In this document: one piece after another, positions 1-5,496 of the stretch
Layout: each line of letters opens with the position of its first letter
How positions within the stretch are numbered: position 1 is the first letter of the stretch
Assembly (NCBI GenBank): GCA_014523595.1
Contig: JAATVN010000200.1
Span: forward strand, 1 to 6,674
Direction of reading: 5' to 3'
DNA: 6,674 nucleotides
Source of the DNA: Nitrososphaerales archaeon TH5888
GTDB lineage: Archaea > Thermoproteota > Nitrososphaeria > Nitrososphaerales > Nitrososphaeraceae
Position numbers and translations under genes: made by a program
Notes under the pieces: generated by a model
Seen by the model: the letters and a program-made list of their open reading frames with translations, nothing else
Database searches by the model: none
What the model was told of the DNA's origin: nothing

Positions 1-285
1 AATTTCATTGGATTGTGAAATGATAAGTTCTATCAATCTAGGGTCCTTACCCGTATCTGAAGATATTTTATTAGATTCTTCAGAAGGAACTATTTTTGAT
101 AAATCAGTAATTTTACCTTCTGCCTTCGATATGATTTTGTGAGTTATAACAACAACATCGTTCTCTCTTAAGGACTCTTTTTTTTCGCTAATTGACTTTA
201 TGATAAGACCCGCAATATCATCCCCCATGCCTATGTCATCATGGATCAGAATAGGAATGATTTGTGTGTTAGAAAATTCGCCCAT
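1..285 (-). CDS. cofE: Coenzyme F420-0:L-glutamate ligase, N-terminal part (runs off left edge)
   Basis: CofE adds L-glutamate residues, using GTP, to F420-0 in the last steps of coenzyme F420 synthesis in the cytoplasm. I translated the minus strand from the ATG at 285-283. It stays open for 95 codons to base 1, so the C-terminal part, more than half of a usual protein of about 250 residues, lies outside the window. Family hallmarks are in order: IIPI near residues 9-12, a GDDIAGLI segment at 21-28, VVVITHKIISKAEG at 44-57, the PSEE segment at 67-70 and TGKDPRLIELI at 78-88. An in-frame TGA just upstream supports this ATG. There is no Shine-Dalgarno sequence. It starts 30 bases after the stop of the HAD gene on the same strand, so the two are probably co-transcribed. 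The family is secure. Whether the whole gene is intact cannot be seen. Confidence 0.92.
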   Translation of the reverse strand, partial: MGEFSNTQIIPILIHDDIGMGDDIAGLIIKSISEKKESLRENDVVVITHKIISKAEGKITDLSKIVPSEESNKISSDTGKDPRLIELIISQSNEI

Positions 286-315
286 ATTGAACAATCAAAC
301 TAAGGACAAATGATC

Positions 316-966
316 TCATAACTGTGTCTCTATCGTCTTACCAAATTTCTTTTCCAATAGACTTAACAGGATTGAAAGGTCTCTGATTTCAATCGTTGCA
401 TCCGCCCTTTGTTTAACGATGTCAACTGGACAAAAACCGACAGTATATCCGGCTATATCAAATAATTTCAAGTCATTTGCTCCATCGACAACTACTACAA
501 TGTCTTCCTTTTTTATGCCCCATTCTTTGATGATAGTTTTTACTCTGAGTGATTTATCTGAATTAACATTAATTTTTACACCGTCGAGCTTCCCATCTTT
601 GAAAATTAACTCATTTGAAAATATTTTATCCAAATACAACTCATCTTTGAGTTTATCTGTGATTATAGTAAAACCTCCTGAGATTGCAATCATTTTCCAT
701 CCCGCTTTCTTAAGCGAATAACAGAGCTTTCTTGCACCTGGCATTAATTGTAAATTATCAGCAATGTATTTGGCATCTTCAAATGAGGTTCCTCTTAGTG
801 AGTTGACTCGCATCTTGAGTCCCTCTTCCCAATCGATTTCTCCCCTTATTCCCTGTTTTGTGATATCCCAGATTTCTTTTTCTTTCACTGGACCAAGTTC
901 TTGAGCAAGAACTGGCAGGTACTCTGCATTGAGAAGAACGCCTTCTACATCAAAGATTATCAGCAT
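316..966 (-). CDS. SerB-like HAD-superfamily phosphatase with DxEGV motif
   Basis: A 216-residue HAD hydrolase of the phosphoserine phosphatase (SerB, HAD-IB) type, expected to be cytoplasmic and to transfer phosphate through an aspartyl intermediate. Motif I is FDVEGVL at residues 5-11, giving nucleophile Asp6. The usual second Asp, the general acid/base, is Glu8. The cap region carries SerB-like GEIDWEEGLKMRV at 42-54. Motif II is SGGF at 96-99, the motif III lysine is probably Lys138, and motif IV is DGANDL at 161-166 (Asp161, Asp165), preceded by Val rather than the usual Gly. Length matches archaeal SerB. The ATG at 966 places motif I at the very N-terminus, as usual. The Asp-to-Glu change also occurs in ThrH, a phosphoserine:homoserine phosphotransferase, so the substrate is uncertain and I give no symbol. 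It probably forms an operon with cofE downstream, so an F420-pathway role is possible but only inferred. Confidence 0.9.
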   Translation of the reverse strand: MLIIFDVEGVLLNAEYLPVLAQELGPVKEKEIWDITKQGIRGEIDWEEGLKMRVNSLRGTSFEDAKYIADNLQLMPGARKLCYSLKKAGWKMIAISGGFTIITDKLKDELYLDKIFSNELIFKDGKLDGVKINVNSDKSLRVKTIIKEWGIKKEDIVVVVDGANDLKLFDIAGYTVGFCPVDIVKQRADATIEIRDLSILLSLLEKKFGKTIETQL

Positions 967-997
967 TTTAACTGTAGGTCGAGAGAGTTACATCACA

Positions 998-1008
998 ATA
1001 TATTAAGT
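998..1008 (-). promoter_or_regulatory. Candidate TATA box of the HAD-cofE unit
   Basis: On the minus strand this reads CTTAATATATT, centred about 37 bases upstream of the HAD gene ATG. With the archaeal spacing of about 26 bases from TATA centre to transcription start, the mRNA would begin near 977 with a leader of roughly ten bases. This rests on AT-rich sequence and spacing only. Confidence 0.4.
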
Positions 1009-1065
1009 TTATTTAAGCTTTAACAACCAGGCATCCTGTTACACGATCTCATCTCGCATAATTTG

Positions 1066-1071
1066 AAAAAA
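1066..1071 (-). terminator. Possible oligo-T terminator after the phosphatase gene
   Basis: The minus strand carries a run of six T about 76 bases after the stop codon of the secreted phosphatase gene, in the gap before the HAD gene. Archaeal RNA polymerase can terminate on T-tracts without a hairpin. The run is short and the assignment weak. Confidence 0.25.
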
Positions 1072-1105
1072 TTCGTTACTAATTGGCATTAGGTTCAAAC
1101 CGGTT

Positions 1106-1124
1106 CTTAAGTTGTCTTAAGTTG
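1106..1124. repeat. Tandem repeat CTTAAGTTG, two copies
   Basis: CTTAAGTTG occurs at 1106-1114 and again at 1116-1124, with one base between. It lies just beyond the stop of the phosphatase gene, in its 3' flank. The function is unknown and it may be chance in AT-rich sequence. Confidence 0.6.
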
Positions 1125-1146
1125 GAATAAGGATGAACTCTTGTAA

Positions 1147-3258
1147 CTACTTAACTATGCTAAAACTATCTAATATATTGCCGCCGTGAGAAATAAACTG
1201 CCCTGAGAGTGTATTACTATTGATAGTTAATTTGACAAAGCCGTAATCATTATCGTCTTGGAATTCTACACCTCCGTCACTTCTACTTCCTTTTATGTCA
1301 TAATGCGATTCTCCCCCTGTTCCAGCTTGAATAAATACAGTAGGTTTGTCCGGTAGCTTTATGCGTTCATAATTATGATTATGTCCATAGATTACCAAAT
1401 CCACACCATATTGATCAAAGAGTGGCTGTAGTCTACCCGCCAGTTCTTTTTCTTCGGGGTGATTCGACGGACTTGAGTACAGAGGATTATGCATTGCGAC
1501 TATCTTCCATGGTTGTTTCGTATTCTTTAATTGATTCTCCAAGAATTGGGTGTTAGCTGAATACGATTCCTCTGTGTTAAGCAATATAATTCTAGATTGT
1601 CCTGCATCAAATGCATGTATCATAGAAGGTTGTCCGAATAATCTAGCATAAGAACTACTGTCATGATTTCCCTGCACACCCTTAAATGGAATACCTGCAG
1701 CCTTTAGAGTATCAACAACCGGTTCAAATTCTGACACACTTCCATACGAATAATCACCAAGCCCAAGTGCCAAGTTTATTTTGTTATTTATCATGAGATC
1801 TACCGTTTCTTCCCAGTTATCATTGCGAGCCGAACCCCAATCCCCTACTGCCCCTATATAATAATTTGATGATCCAAAAATTGAGACTATACTTATGGAT
1901 ATTTCGGTTATGCTAGCATAGGTATTCTGGGTATTTCCATTGACAGCTATTCTTATGTATCTTGCATTAGTATCAGCAATATCATATTTTTCCAAGTTCA
2001 ATGTAGAACCGCTACTCTTGGAGCTAAATACATTTGAGAACTTTATTCCGTCATTGGACATCGATATAACAAAACTATTCTGCCTTTCATTTCCCCTATA
2101 CCATGCAATATTGATGTCACAAATCTTGTTGCTAGTTCCTAAATCTAGCTGTATCCATGAACCCACACCGTTATTGGACCATCGGGTATCTAGATTATCA
2201 TCAAGAACATTAGTACTAGGAAAACCAGTCTGACTACCAGAAGTTTTAGCATCTTGAATATAACTATCAACGCACTGAACTTGTGATTGACCCGAGGAGG
2301 GTACTTGTGCTCTGATCTCGGCGATACTTGCATAATTATTTTGCGAGTTACCATTAATAGTAATCTTGATGTATCTAGCAAGGTTGTCAGAAAATACATA
2401 TTTTTCGTATGATAGTGATTTTCCACTACTTACCGTTGATAATACAGTTTTGTATGATTTTCCATCTTGAGAAGTTGAAACTACGAAATTATTTTGACGT
2501 TCATTTCCTTTATACCACGCAATTTCTAAACTACAAATGCTCTTGCTTGTTCCTAAATCTAGTTGTATAGATGAGCCTACACCATAATTCGACCAAATAG
2601 TGTTAAGATTATTATCAACTACATTTGAAGATGGAAATCCAATTTGGCTACTTGCTGCAGTTACCTGTGAGATCGGGCTTTTCACGCAAGATTCAGATAA
2701 GGCCTTGTAACCATAAATTTTAAATTCGCTGATACTAATCCAGTTGCTCTGGGTGTTCCCACTAACCATAACTCTAATGAATCTACCTGCCTTAGATTGA
2801 AGATTATAGTTCTGTTCAGTTAATGATGTACCGTCACTTTTCCCAGAATAAACATTAGTAAACATTTTACCATCTTTTGATATTGATATTACAAATGAAT
2901 TTACGCGCTCATTTCCCCTATGCCAGTTAATTCCCACACCGCAGACTACGTTCTCTTGGCCTAAATCGATCTGTATCCATGACCCTAGACCCAAGTTAGA
3001 CCATCGTGTATTAACATTCTGATCAATCGCACGGGATGGCGGATGAAAAGGATCAGCTCCGCTAGCCGTGATTCCATTGACTGGGAGTTTTGAACATGCA
3101 TTAGACGAGCCAAATGGATCAGATTGTGCATATATATGAAAAGATTGAACAAGGGGACTCGTGAAAATAAGAACTAGGAATGTAATAAGAAAAATACCAA
3201 GTTTCAATTGATTGCTTCTCCATGTACTAAATGAAGCAAATTTAAGTAAATTAATCAC
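1147..3258 (-). CDS. Secreted purple-acid-phosphatase-like metallophosphoesterase with three F5/8 type C domains
   Basis: A 703-residue extracytoplasmic protein. A hydrophobic segment at about 20-38 follows a basic stretch, with possible cleavage near 44 (IYA-QS), so it is a signal peptide or membrane anchor. Three discoidin (F5/8 type C) domains follow at about 55-185, 191-318 and 329-458. They share WSNxGxGS, IQxDLG and GNERxNxFV signatures and probably bind glycans or cell-surface polymers. The C-terminal catalytic domain, about 466-703, has all five purple-acid-phosphatase-type metal motifs: GDWG (Asp473), GDYSY (Asp502, Tyr505), GNHD (Asn531), VAMH (His590) and GHNH (His626, His628). It is therefore likely a two-metal phosphomonoesterase or phosphodiesterase acting outside the cell, perhaps scavenging phosphate. 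The substrate is unknown. The start is GTG at 3258: TAG closes the frame upstream, and a TATA-like box sits at leaderless distance. A TTG at residue 18 would also leave a signal sequence. Confidence 0.9.
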   Translation of the reverse strand: MINLLKFASFSTWRSNQLKLGIFLITFLVLIFTSPLVQSFHIYAQSDPFGSSNACSKLPVNGITASGADPFHPPSRAIDQNVNTRWSNLGLGSWIQIDLGQENVVCGVGINWHRGNERVNSFVISISKDGKMFTNVYSGKSDGTSLTEQNYNLQSKAGRFIRVMVSGNTQSNWISISEFKIYGYKALSESCVKSPISQVTAASSQIGFPSSNVVDNNLNTIWSNYGVGSSIQLDLGTSKSICSLEIAWYKGNERQNNFVVSTSQDGKSYKTVLSTVSSGKSLSYEKYVFSDNLARYIKITINGNSQNNYASIAEIRAQVPSSGQSQVQCVDSYIQDAKTSGSQTGFPSTNVLDDNLDTRWSNNGVGSWIQLDLGTSNKICDINIAWYRGNERQNSFVISMSNDGIKFSNVFSSKSSGSTLNLEKYDIADTNARYIRIAVNGNTQNTYASITEISISIVSIFGSSNYYIGAVGDWGSARNDNWEETVDLMINNKINLALGLGDYSYGSVSEFEPVVDTLKAAGIPFKGVQGNHDSSSYARLFGQPSMIHAFDAGQSRIILLNTEESYSANTQFLENQLKNTKQPWKIVAMHNPLYSSPSNHPEEKELAGRLQPLFDQYGVDLVIYGHNHNYERIKLPDKPTVFIQAGTGGESHYDIKGSRSDGGVEFQDDNDYGFVKLTINSNTLSGQFISHGGNILDSFSIVK

Positions 3259-3278
3259 GAATAATTGATTGGAATTTG

Positions 3279-3290
3279 ATATAATTATAT
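3279..3290 (-). promoter_or_regulatory. TATA box for leaderless transcription of the phosphatase gene
   Basis: The sequence ATATAATTATAT is a perfect palindrome centred 26-27 bases before the GTG start at 3258. That is the archaeal TATA-to-start-site distance, so the mRNA probably begins at or next to the start codon. No Shine-Dalgarno sequence precedes the GTG, which fits a leaderless message. Confidence 0.55.
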
Positions 3291-3332
3291 GCTATTCAAT
3301 TTTTATTGACTGAATATTACATTTTTTCCATT

Positions 3333-3367
3333 TATACTAATCTAAATTTCTATCATGGTATACTAAT
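3333..3367. repeat. Direct repeat TATACTAAT, two copies 26 bases apart
   Basis: TATACTAAT occurs at 3333-3341 and 3359-3367. The second copy sits within ATACT-AAT-AGTAT, a short palindrome. The pair lies 75-110 bases upstream of the phosphatase gene. It could be paired regulator sites, or TATA boxes firing on the plus strand. Neither is proven. Confidence 0.5.
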
Positions 3368-3384
3368 AGTATTGAGGCATAACT

Positions 3385-3415
3385 ACAGCACAGTATATGC
3401 GAAATGAATTGCTGT
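3385..3415. repeat. Inverted repeat ACAGCA / TGCTGT
   Basis: A perfect 6-bp inverted repeat, arms 3385-3390 and 3410-3415, with a 19-base loop. It lies about 26 bases beyond the second TATACTAAT copy and before another stem-loop. No coding sequence covers it. Confidence 0.4.
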
Positions 3416-3437
3416 GTAAACTAGAATTATTATTACT

Positions 3438-3458
3438 TAGCTCGTGTTGGCCGAGCTA
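3438..3458. repeat. Stem-loop TAGCTCG / CGAGCTA
   Basis: Perfect 7-bp arms at 3438-3444 and 3452-3458 surround a 7-base loop, TGTTGGC. It is the most GC-rich patch of the gap between the glutaredoxin-like gene and the phosphatase gene, 57 bases past the stop of the former. It could help end that transcript or belong to a small RNA. No strong T-run follows on either strand. Confidence 0.5.
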
Positions 3459-3514
3459 TGTGAGTTAGGCAAATGAAACGTGCAAACAATTATGAGTACC
3501 ATTTTCGATGGAAA

Positions 3515-3823
3515 TTACCAGTAAGCACTCTCACCAGGTTCACTTGTCGTACTCTTTTTTTCAACAGTGAGATATTCTCTAATGCCTCCGAGATTCCTAA
3601 ATATACCTTCAGGTGCAAATAATGCTGGGGCCCTTGTGGTTGGTAGGTCCACACAGCAATTTTCTTCAAATTTTCTTATATGATATTCAACAAATTCGAT
3701 ATTCTTGTTTTCCAAAATTTCTTTAGCAAGCCGGGAATTCTCTGTGTCATCAATCAACAGAACAGGTTTGCGAATAGCCACAACTCCAATATCTATATGG
3801 ATGTATTTAATTTCAATTATCAT
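3515..3823 (-). CDS. Small thioredoxin/glutaredoxin-fold protein without CxxC
   Basis: A 102-residue protein if it starts at the ATG at 3823. The middle looks like a glutaredoxin fold: a first strand KPVLLID (residues 19-25), then a helix SRLAKEIL where the CxxC site normally sits, here DDTENS at 25-30. Next come a second strand IEFVEYHI, a TRAP segment with the likely cis-proline at 66, and GIFRNLGGIREYL before a polar tail. No redox CxxC is present; the only cysteines are the adjacent pair at 56-57, ahead of the cis-proline loop. It may therefore be a non-catalytic relative or use other chemistry. The start is uncertain. GTG at 3781 begins just before the fold and has an AT-rich TATA-like stretch about 26 bases upstream, giving 88 residues; TTG at 3841 is also open. 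It is divergent from the helicase gene, and its partner is unknown. Confidence 0.7.
   Translation of the reverse strand: MIIEIKYIHIDIGVVAIRKPVLLIDDTENSRLAKEILENKNIEFVEYHIRKFEENCCVDLPTTRAPALFAPEGIFRNLGGIREYLTVEKKSTTSEPGESAYW
3803..3814 (-). promoter_or_regulatory. Weak TATA-like element for a GTG start at 3781
   Basis: The minus strand reads GAAATTAAATAC, centred about 27 bases before the GTG at 3781. If real, it gives a leaderless message starting at that GTG and argues for the shorter 88-residue form of the glutaredoxin-like protein. It would then lie inside the longer reading frame, so both cannot be right. Confidence 0.3.
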
Positions 3824-3900
3824 ATGGTGTGTTGCAATCAAGGTTTGACTAATTCGACCTAAAGCATAATGTCTACAAAAATTAGAAACAGGTCAATATC

Positions 3901-3920
3901 TTATTTTATTTTATTTTATT
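3901..3920. repeat. Microsatellite (TTATT)x4
   Basis: Four exact tandem copies of TTATT are followed by a further TATT. The tract ends about 20 bases before the left arm of the 13-bp inverted repeat. Read on the plus strand it could act as a TATA-like element. It may also vary in length between strains. Confidence 0.85.
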
Positions 3921-3943
3921 TATTGGATATACAATGCACAAGG

Positions 3944-3993
3944 AAGATAGTAGCTAATACCAAGCTCTCCAATTGTTTCATAGTTACTATCTT
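3944..3993 (+). repeat. 13-bp inverted repeat, likely RNA hairpin
   Basis: The left arm AAGATAGTAGCTA (3944-3956) and right arm TAGTTACTATCTT (3981-3993) pair over 13 positions around a 24-base loop. The only departure is G3953 opposite T3984. That is a G-U pair in plus-strand RNA but an A-C mismatch in minus-strand RNA, so the plus strand is the more natural template. It lies upstream of the helicase gene. It could be a 5' leader element, a small RNA or a relic of a mobile element. Confidence 0.65.
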
Positions 3994-4129
3994 GTCAAGA
4001 ATGAATTGCGCCCTTGAGTTCTCATAAATTTTACACTGTTAAAGAGACTTTGTAGAATCATGATTTAATGAATTAGAAATAAGTTGGCATGTAGCAGTAA
4101 AGAATTTAGAAGATAGATCCGAATTTAGA

Positions 4130-5443
4130 GTGTTGACTGCTATCCTAAATCTCAAGTTCCCTTTCGAACTCAAGGATGATCAGCGAATGGCTGTCAATGC
4201 GTGGTTAAATAATAATTTTAAGGGTTCAATAATCTACAGTACTGGAACTGGAAAAACTGAAATTGCATTTGAATGTGCACGGAGATTGGCAGAAATAAAT
4301 GATAACAATGACGTTGCATTATCTCCTAAATCTGAAAGTTATAACAAACCAAACCAAGAATTTAGGATTTTATTTCTTGTACCAAGAATTGTTCTTATTG
4401 AGCAGAATGTGAATCGTCTAATTAGCTACAGCGTGTCAAGAGAATCCATTGGCACATTTTTTGGCGAACAGAAAGACATAAGGGAAATTACTATCGGGAC
4501 TTATCAAAGCGTTATAAATCATTTAGACCTCATCAGAGATTCCGACATGCTAATTCTTGATGAAATACATTTGCTGAGTGAAACAGCCAAAGAATTTAGC
4601 AAAATATTTGATATAATAAAGGAAGATCCAACTAAACCGATATTGGGATTAACTGCTACCATAAATGAGAATGATCCACGCTATAACACAATAATTAGAA
4701 CTTTACCCCCAGTTAAGAGATATATGATTAGAGATGCAGTATCAGACGGAAGATTGGCTAAACCACAAGTTGTTTCTATACCCGTGAGTTTTACGGAATC
4801 TGAAAAAAAAATCTATATCGAGACTACGAACAAGATATCTTTCTTATCACGGAAACTAGGAGCATTTGATCCAAAAAAAATTTCAATCTTCTTATTCAAA
4901 GGAGGGTATAACGCAAAATTAGCAAAATTGTGGTTTGAGAACGTTAGAAAAAGAAAAGAATTACTCAGCTCGGCGCAAAACAAGATGTTGTCTGCTGCAA
5001 ATATAGTAAAAAATCATCCCTCAGAACCGATAATGATATTTAGTGAGACTATTGACTCAATAATGAAGTTAGAAAAAACATTAGAATCATGCGGAATAGC
5101 ATCCAGATCTATCCATAATAAGATACCCGTTACTCAAAGAAAGAAAATCTTAGAAGATTGGGGGAAAGAGTACTTTCCGTTGCTATCTGTTCATACGCTT
5201 GAGATTGGATATGACATACCTGACGTCAGAATAGCAATAATAATTTCAAATAGCTCAAATTTTAATCAGGTAGCACAAAGAATTGGTAGAGTGATAAGAA
5301 AAACAAGCAAGAAAAACTACGCATTGATATACGTGATTTATATAAGAGATTCCAAAGACAGTAGTACTCTTAAAATGGTAAAGTCTACTATTGACTTTTC
5401 CGATAAAAATAACCAGCTAAAGTTGACATCATTTGGAACCTAA
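4130..5443 (+). CDS. XPB-like superfamily 2 DNA helicase
   Basis: A complete 437-residue SF2 helicase, related to XPB/Rad25 in its motifs. The RecA-1 lobe has a Q-like FELKDDQ segment at 12-18, Walker A STGTGKT at 37-43, motif Ia VPRIVLIEQ at 84-92, DEIH at 144-147 and LTAT at 174-177. The RecA-2 lobe has IMIFSET at 301-307, LEIGYDIPDVRI at 357-368 and motif VI QRIGRVIR at 383-390. It should couple ATP hydrolysis to movement or strand opening on DNA. The XPB RED motif is not visible: INENDPR follows motif III. Nothing precedes the helicase core, so it lacks the N-terminal damage-recognition-like domain. A polar insert at about 56-78 separates motif I from Ia. GTG at 4130 is the first usable start after a TGA at 4061, and TTG follows at once. 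It converges on the XPB gene. Repair, transcription or defence roles are all possible. Confidence 0.88.
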   Translation: MLTAILNLKFPFELKDDQRMAVNAWLNNNFKGSIIYSTGTGKTEIAFECARRLAEINDNNDVALSPKSESYNKPNQEFRILFLVPRIVLIEQNVNRLISYSVSRESIGTFFGEQKDIREITIGTYQSVINHLDLIRDSDMLILDEIHLLSETAKEFSKIFDIIKEDPTKPILGLTATINENDPRYNTIIRTLPPVKRYMIRDAVSDGRLAKPQVVSIPVSFTESEKKIYIETTNKISFLSRKLGAFDPKKISIFLFKGGYNAKLAKLWFENVRKRKELLSSAQNKMLSAANIVKNHPSEPIMIFSETIDSIMKLEKTLESCGIASRSIHNKIPVTQRKKILEDWGKEYFPLLSVHTLEIGYDIPDVRIAIIISNSSNFNQVAQRIGRVIRKTSKKNYALIYVIYIRDSKDSSTLKMVKSTIDFSDKNNQLKLTSFGT

Positions 5444-5453
5444 TATAAGGTTC
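5436..5453. repeat. Inverted repeat GAACCT / AGGTTC across the helicase stop codon
   Basis: Perfect 6-bp arms at 5436-5441 and 5448-5453 flank AATATA. The left arm overlaps the last codon and the first base of the TAA stop of the plus-strand helicase. It lies in the 53-base gap between the two convergent genes, where a two-way transcription end would be expected. No long T-run follows, so a terminator role is only possible. Confidence 0.4.
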
Positions 5454-5496
5454 TATTTCGGAACAAAAATTACAAATCGAGTTAAGATATGTAAAT

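Larger units (their letters stand above)
3824..4129. other. Divergent non-coding region with hairpin and TTATT repeat
   Basis: About 300 bases separate the minus-strand glutaredoxin-like gene and the plus-strand helicase gene. I see no convincing gene, only frames of fewer than ten codons after ATG at 3934 and 4001. It must carry promoters for at least the plus-strand gene, and it contains the TTATT repeat and the long inverted repeat listed separately. No tRNA-like cloverleaf was found. Confidence 0.6.

Noticed and set aside
419..721. Plus-strand open frame opposite the HAD gene
   Set aside because: It lies wholly inside the strongly supported SerB-like gene on the other strand and its translation has no recognisable motif.
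1940..2426. Two open frames, one per strand, inside the discoidin repeats
   Set aside because: They are out-of-frame readings of the phosphatase gene, which shows clear domain conservation across the whole region.
2116..3096. Recurring DNA segments resembling a repeat array
   Set aside because: They are diverged copies encoding the three discoidin domains, with a period of about 410 bases in frame, not CRISPR or insertion sequences.
3438..3480. Possible tRNA or box C/D RNA around the GC-rich stem-loop
   Set aside because: I found no acceptor stem, T-arm or CCA-like end, and no paired C and D box sequences; only the single 7-bp stem is supported.
3499..3511. Small hairpin CCAT-TTTCG-ATGG just after the glutaredoxin-like gene stop
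   Set aside because: A 4-bp stem is too short to support as a terminator, and no T-run follows on the minus strand.
3680..3862. Plus-strand 60-codon frame over the glutaredoxin-like gene
   Set aside because: It is antisense to the better-supported minus-strand protein and has no family resemblance.
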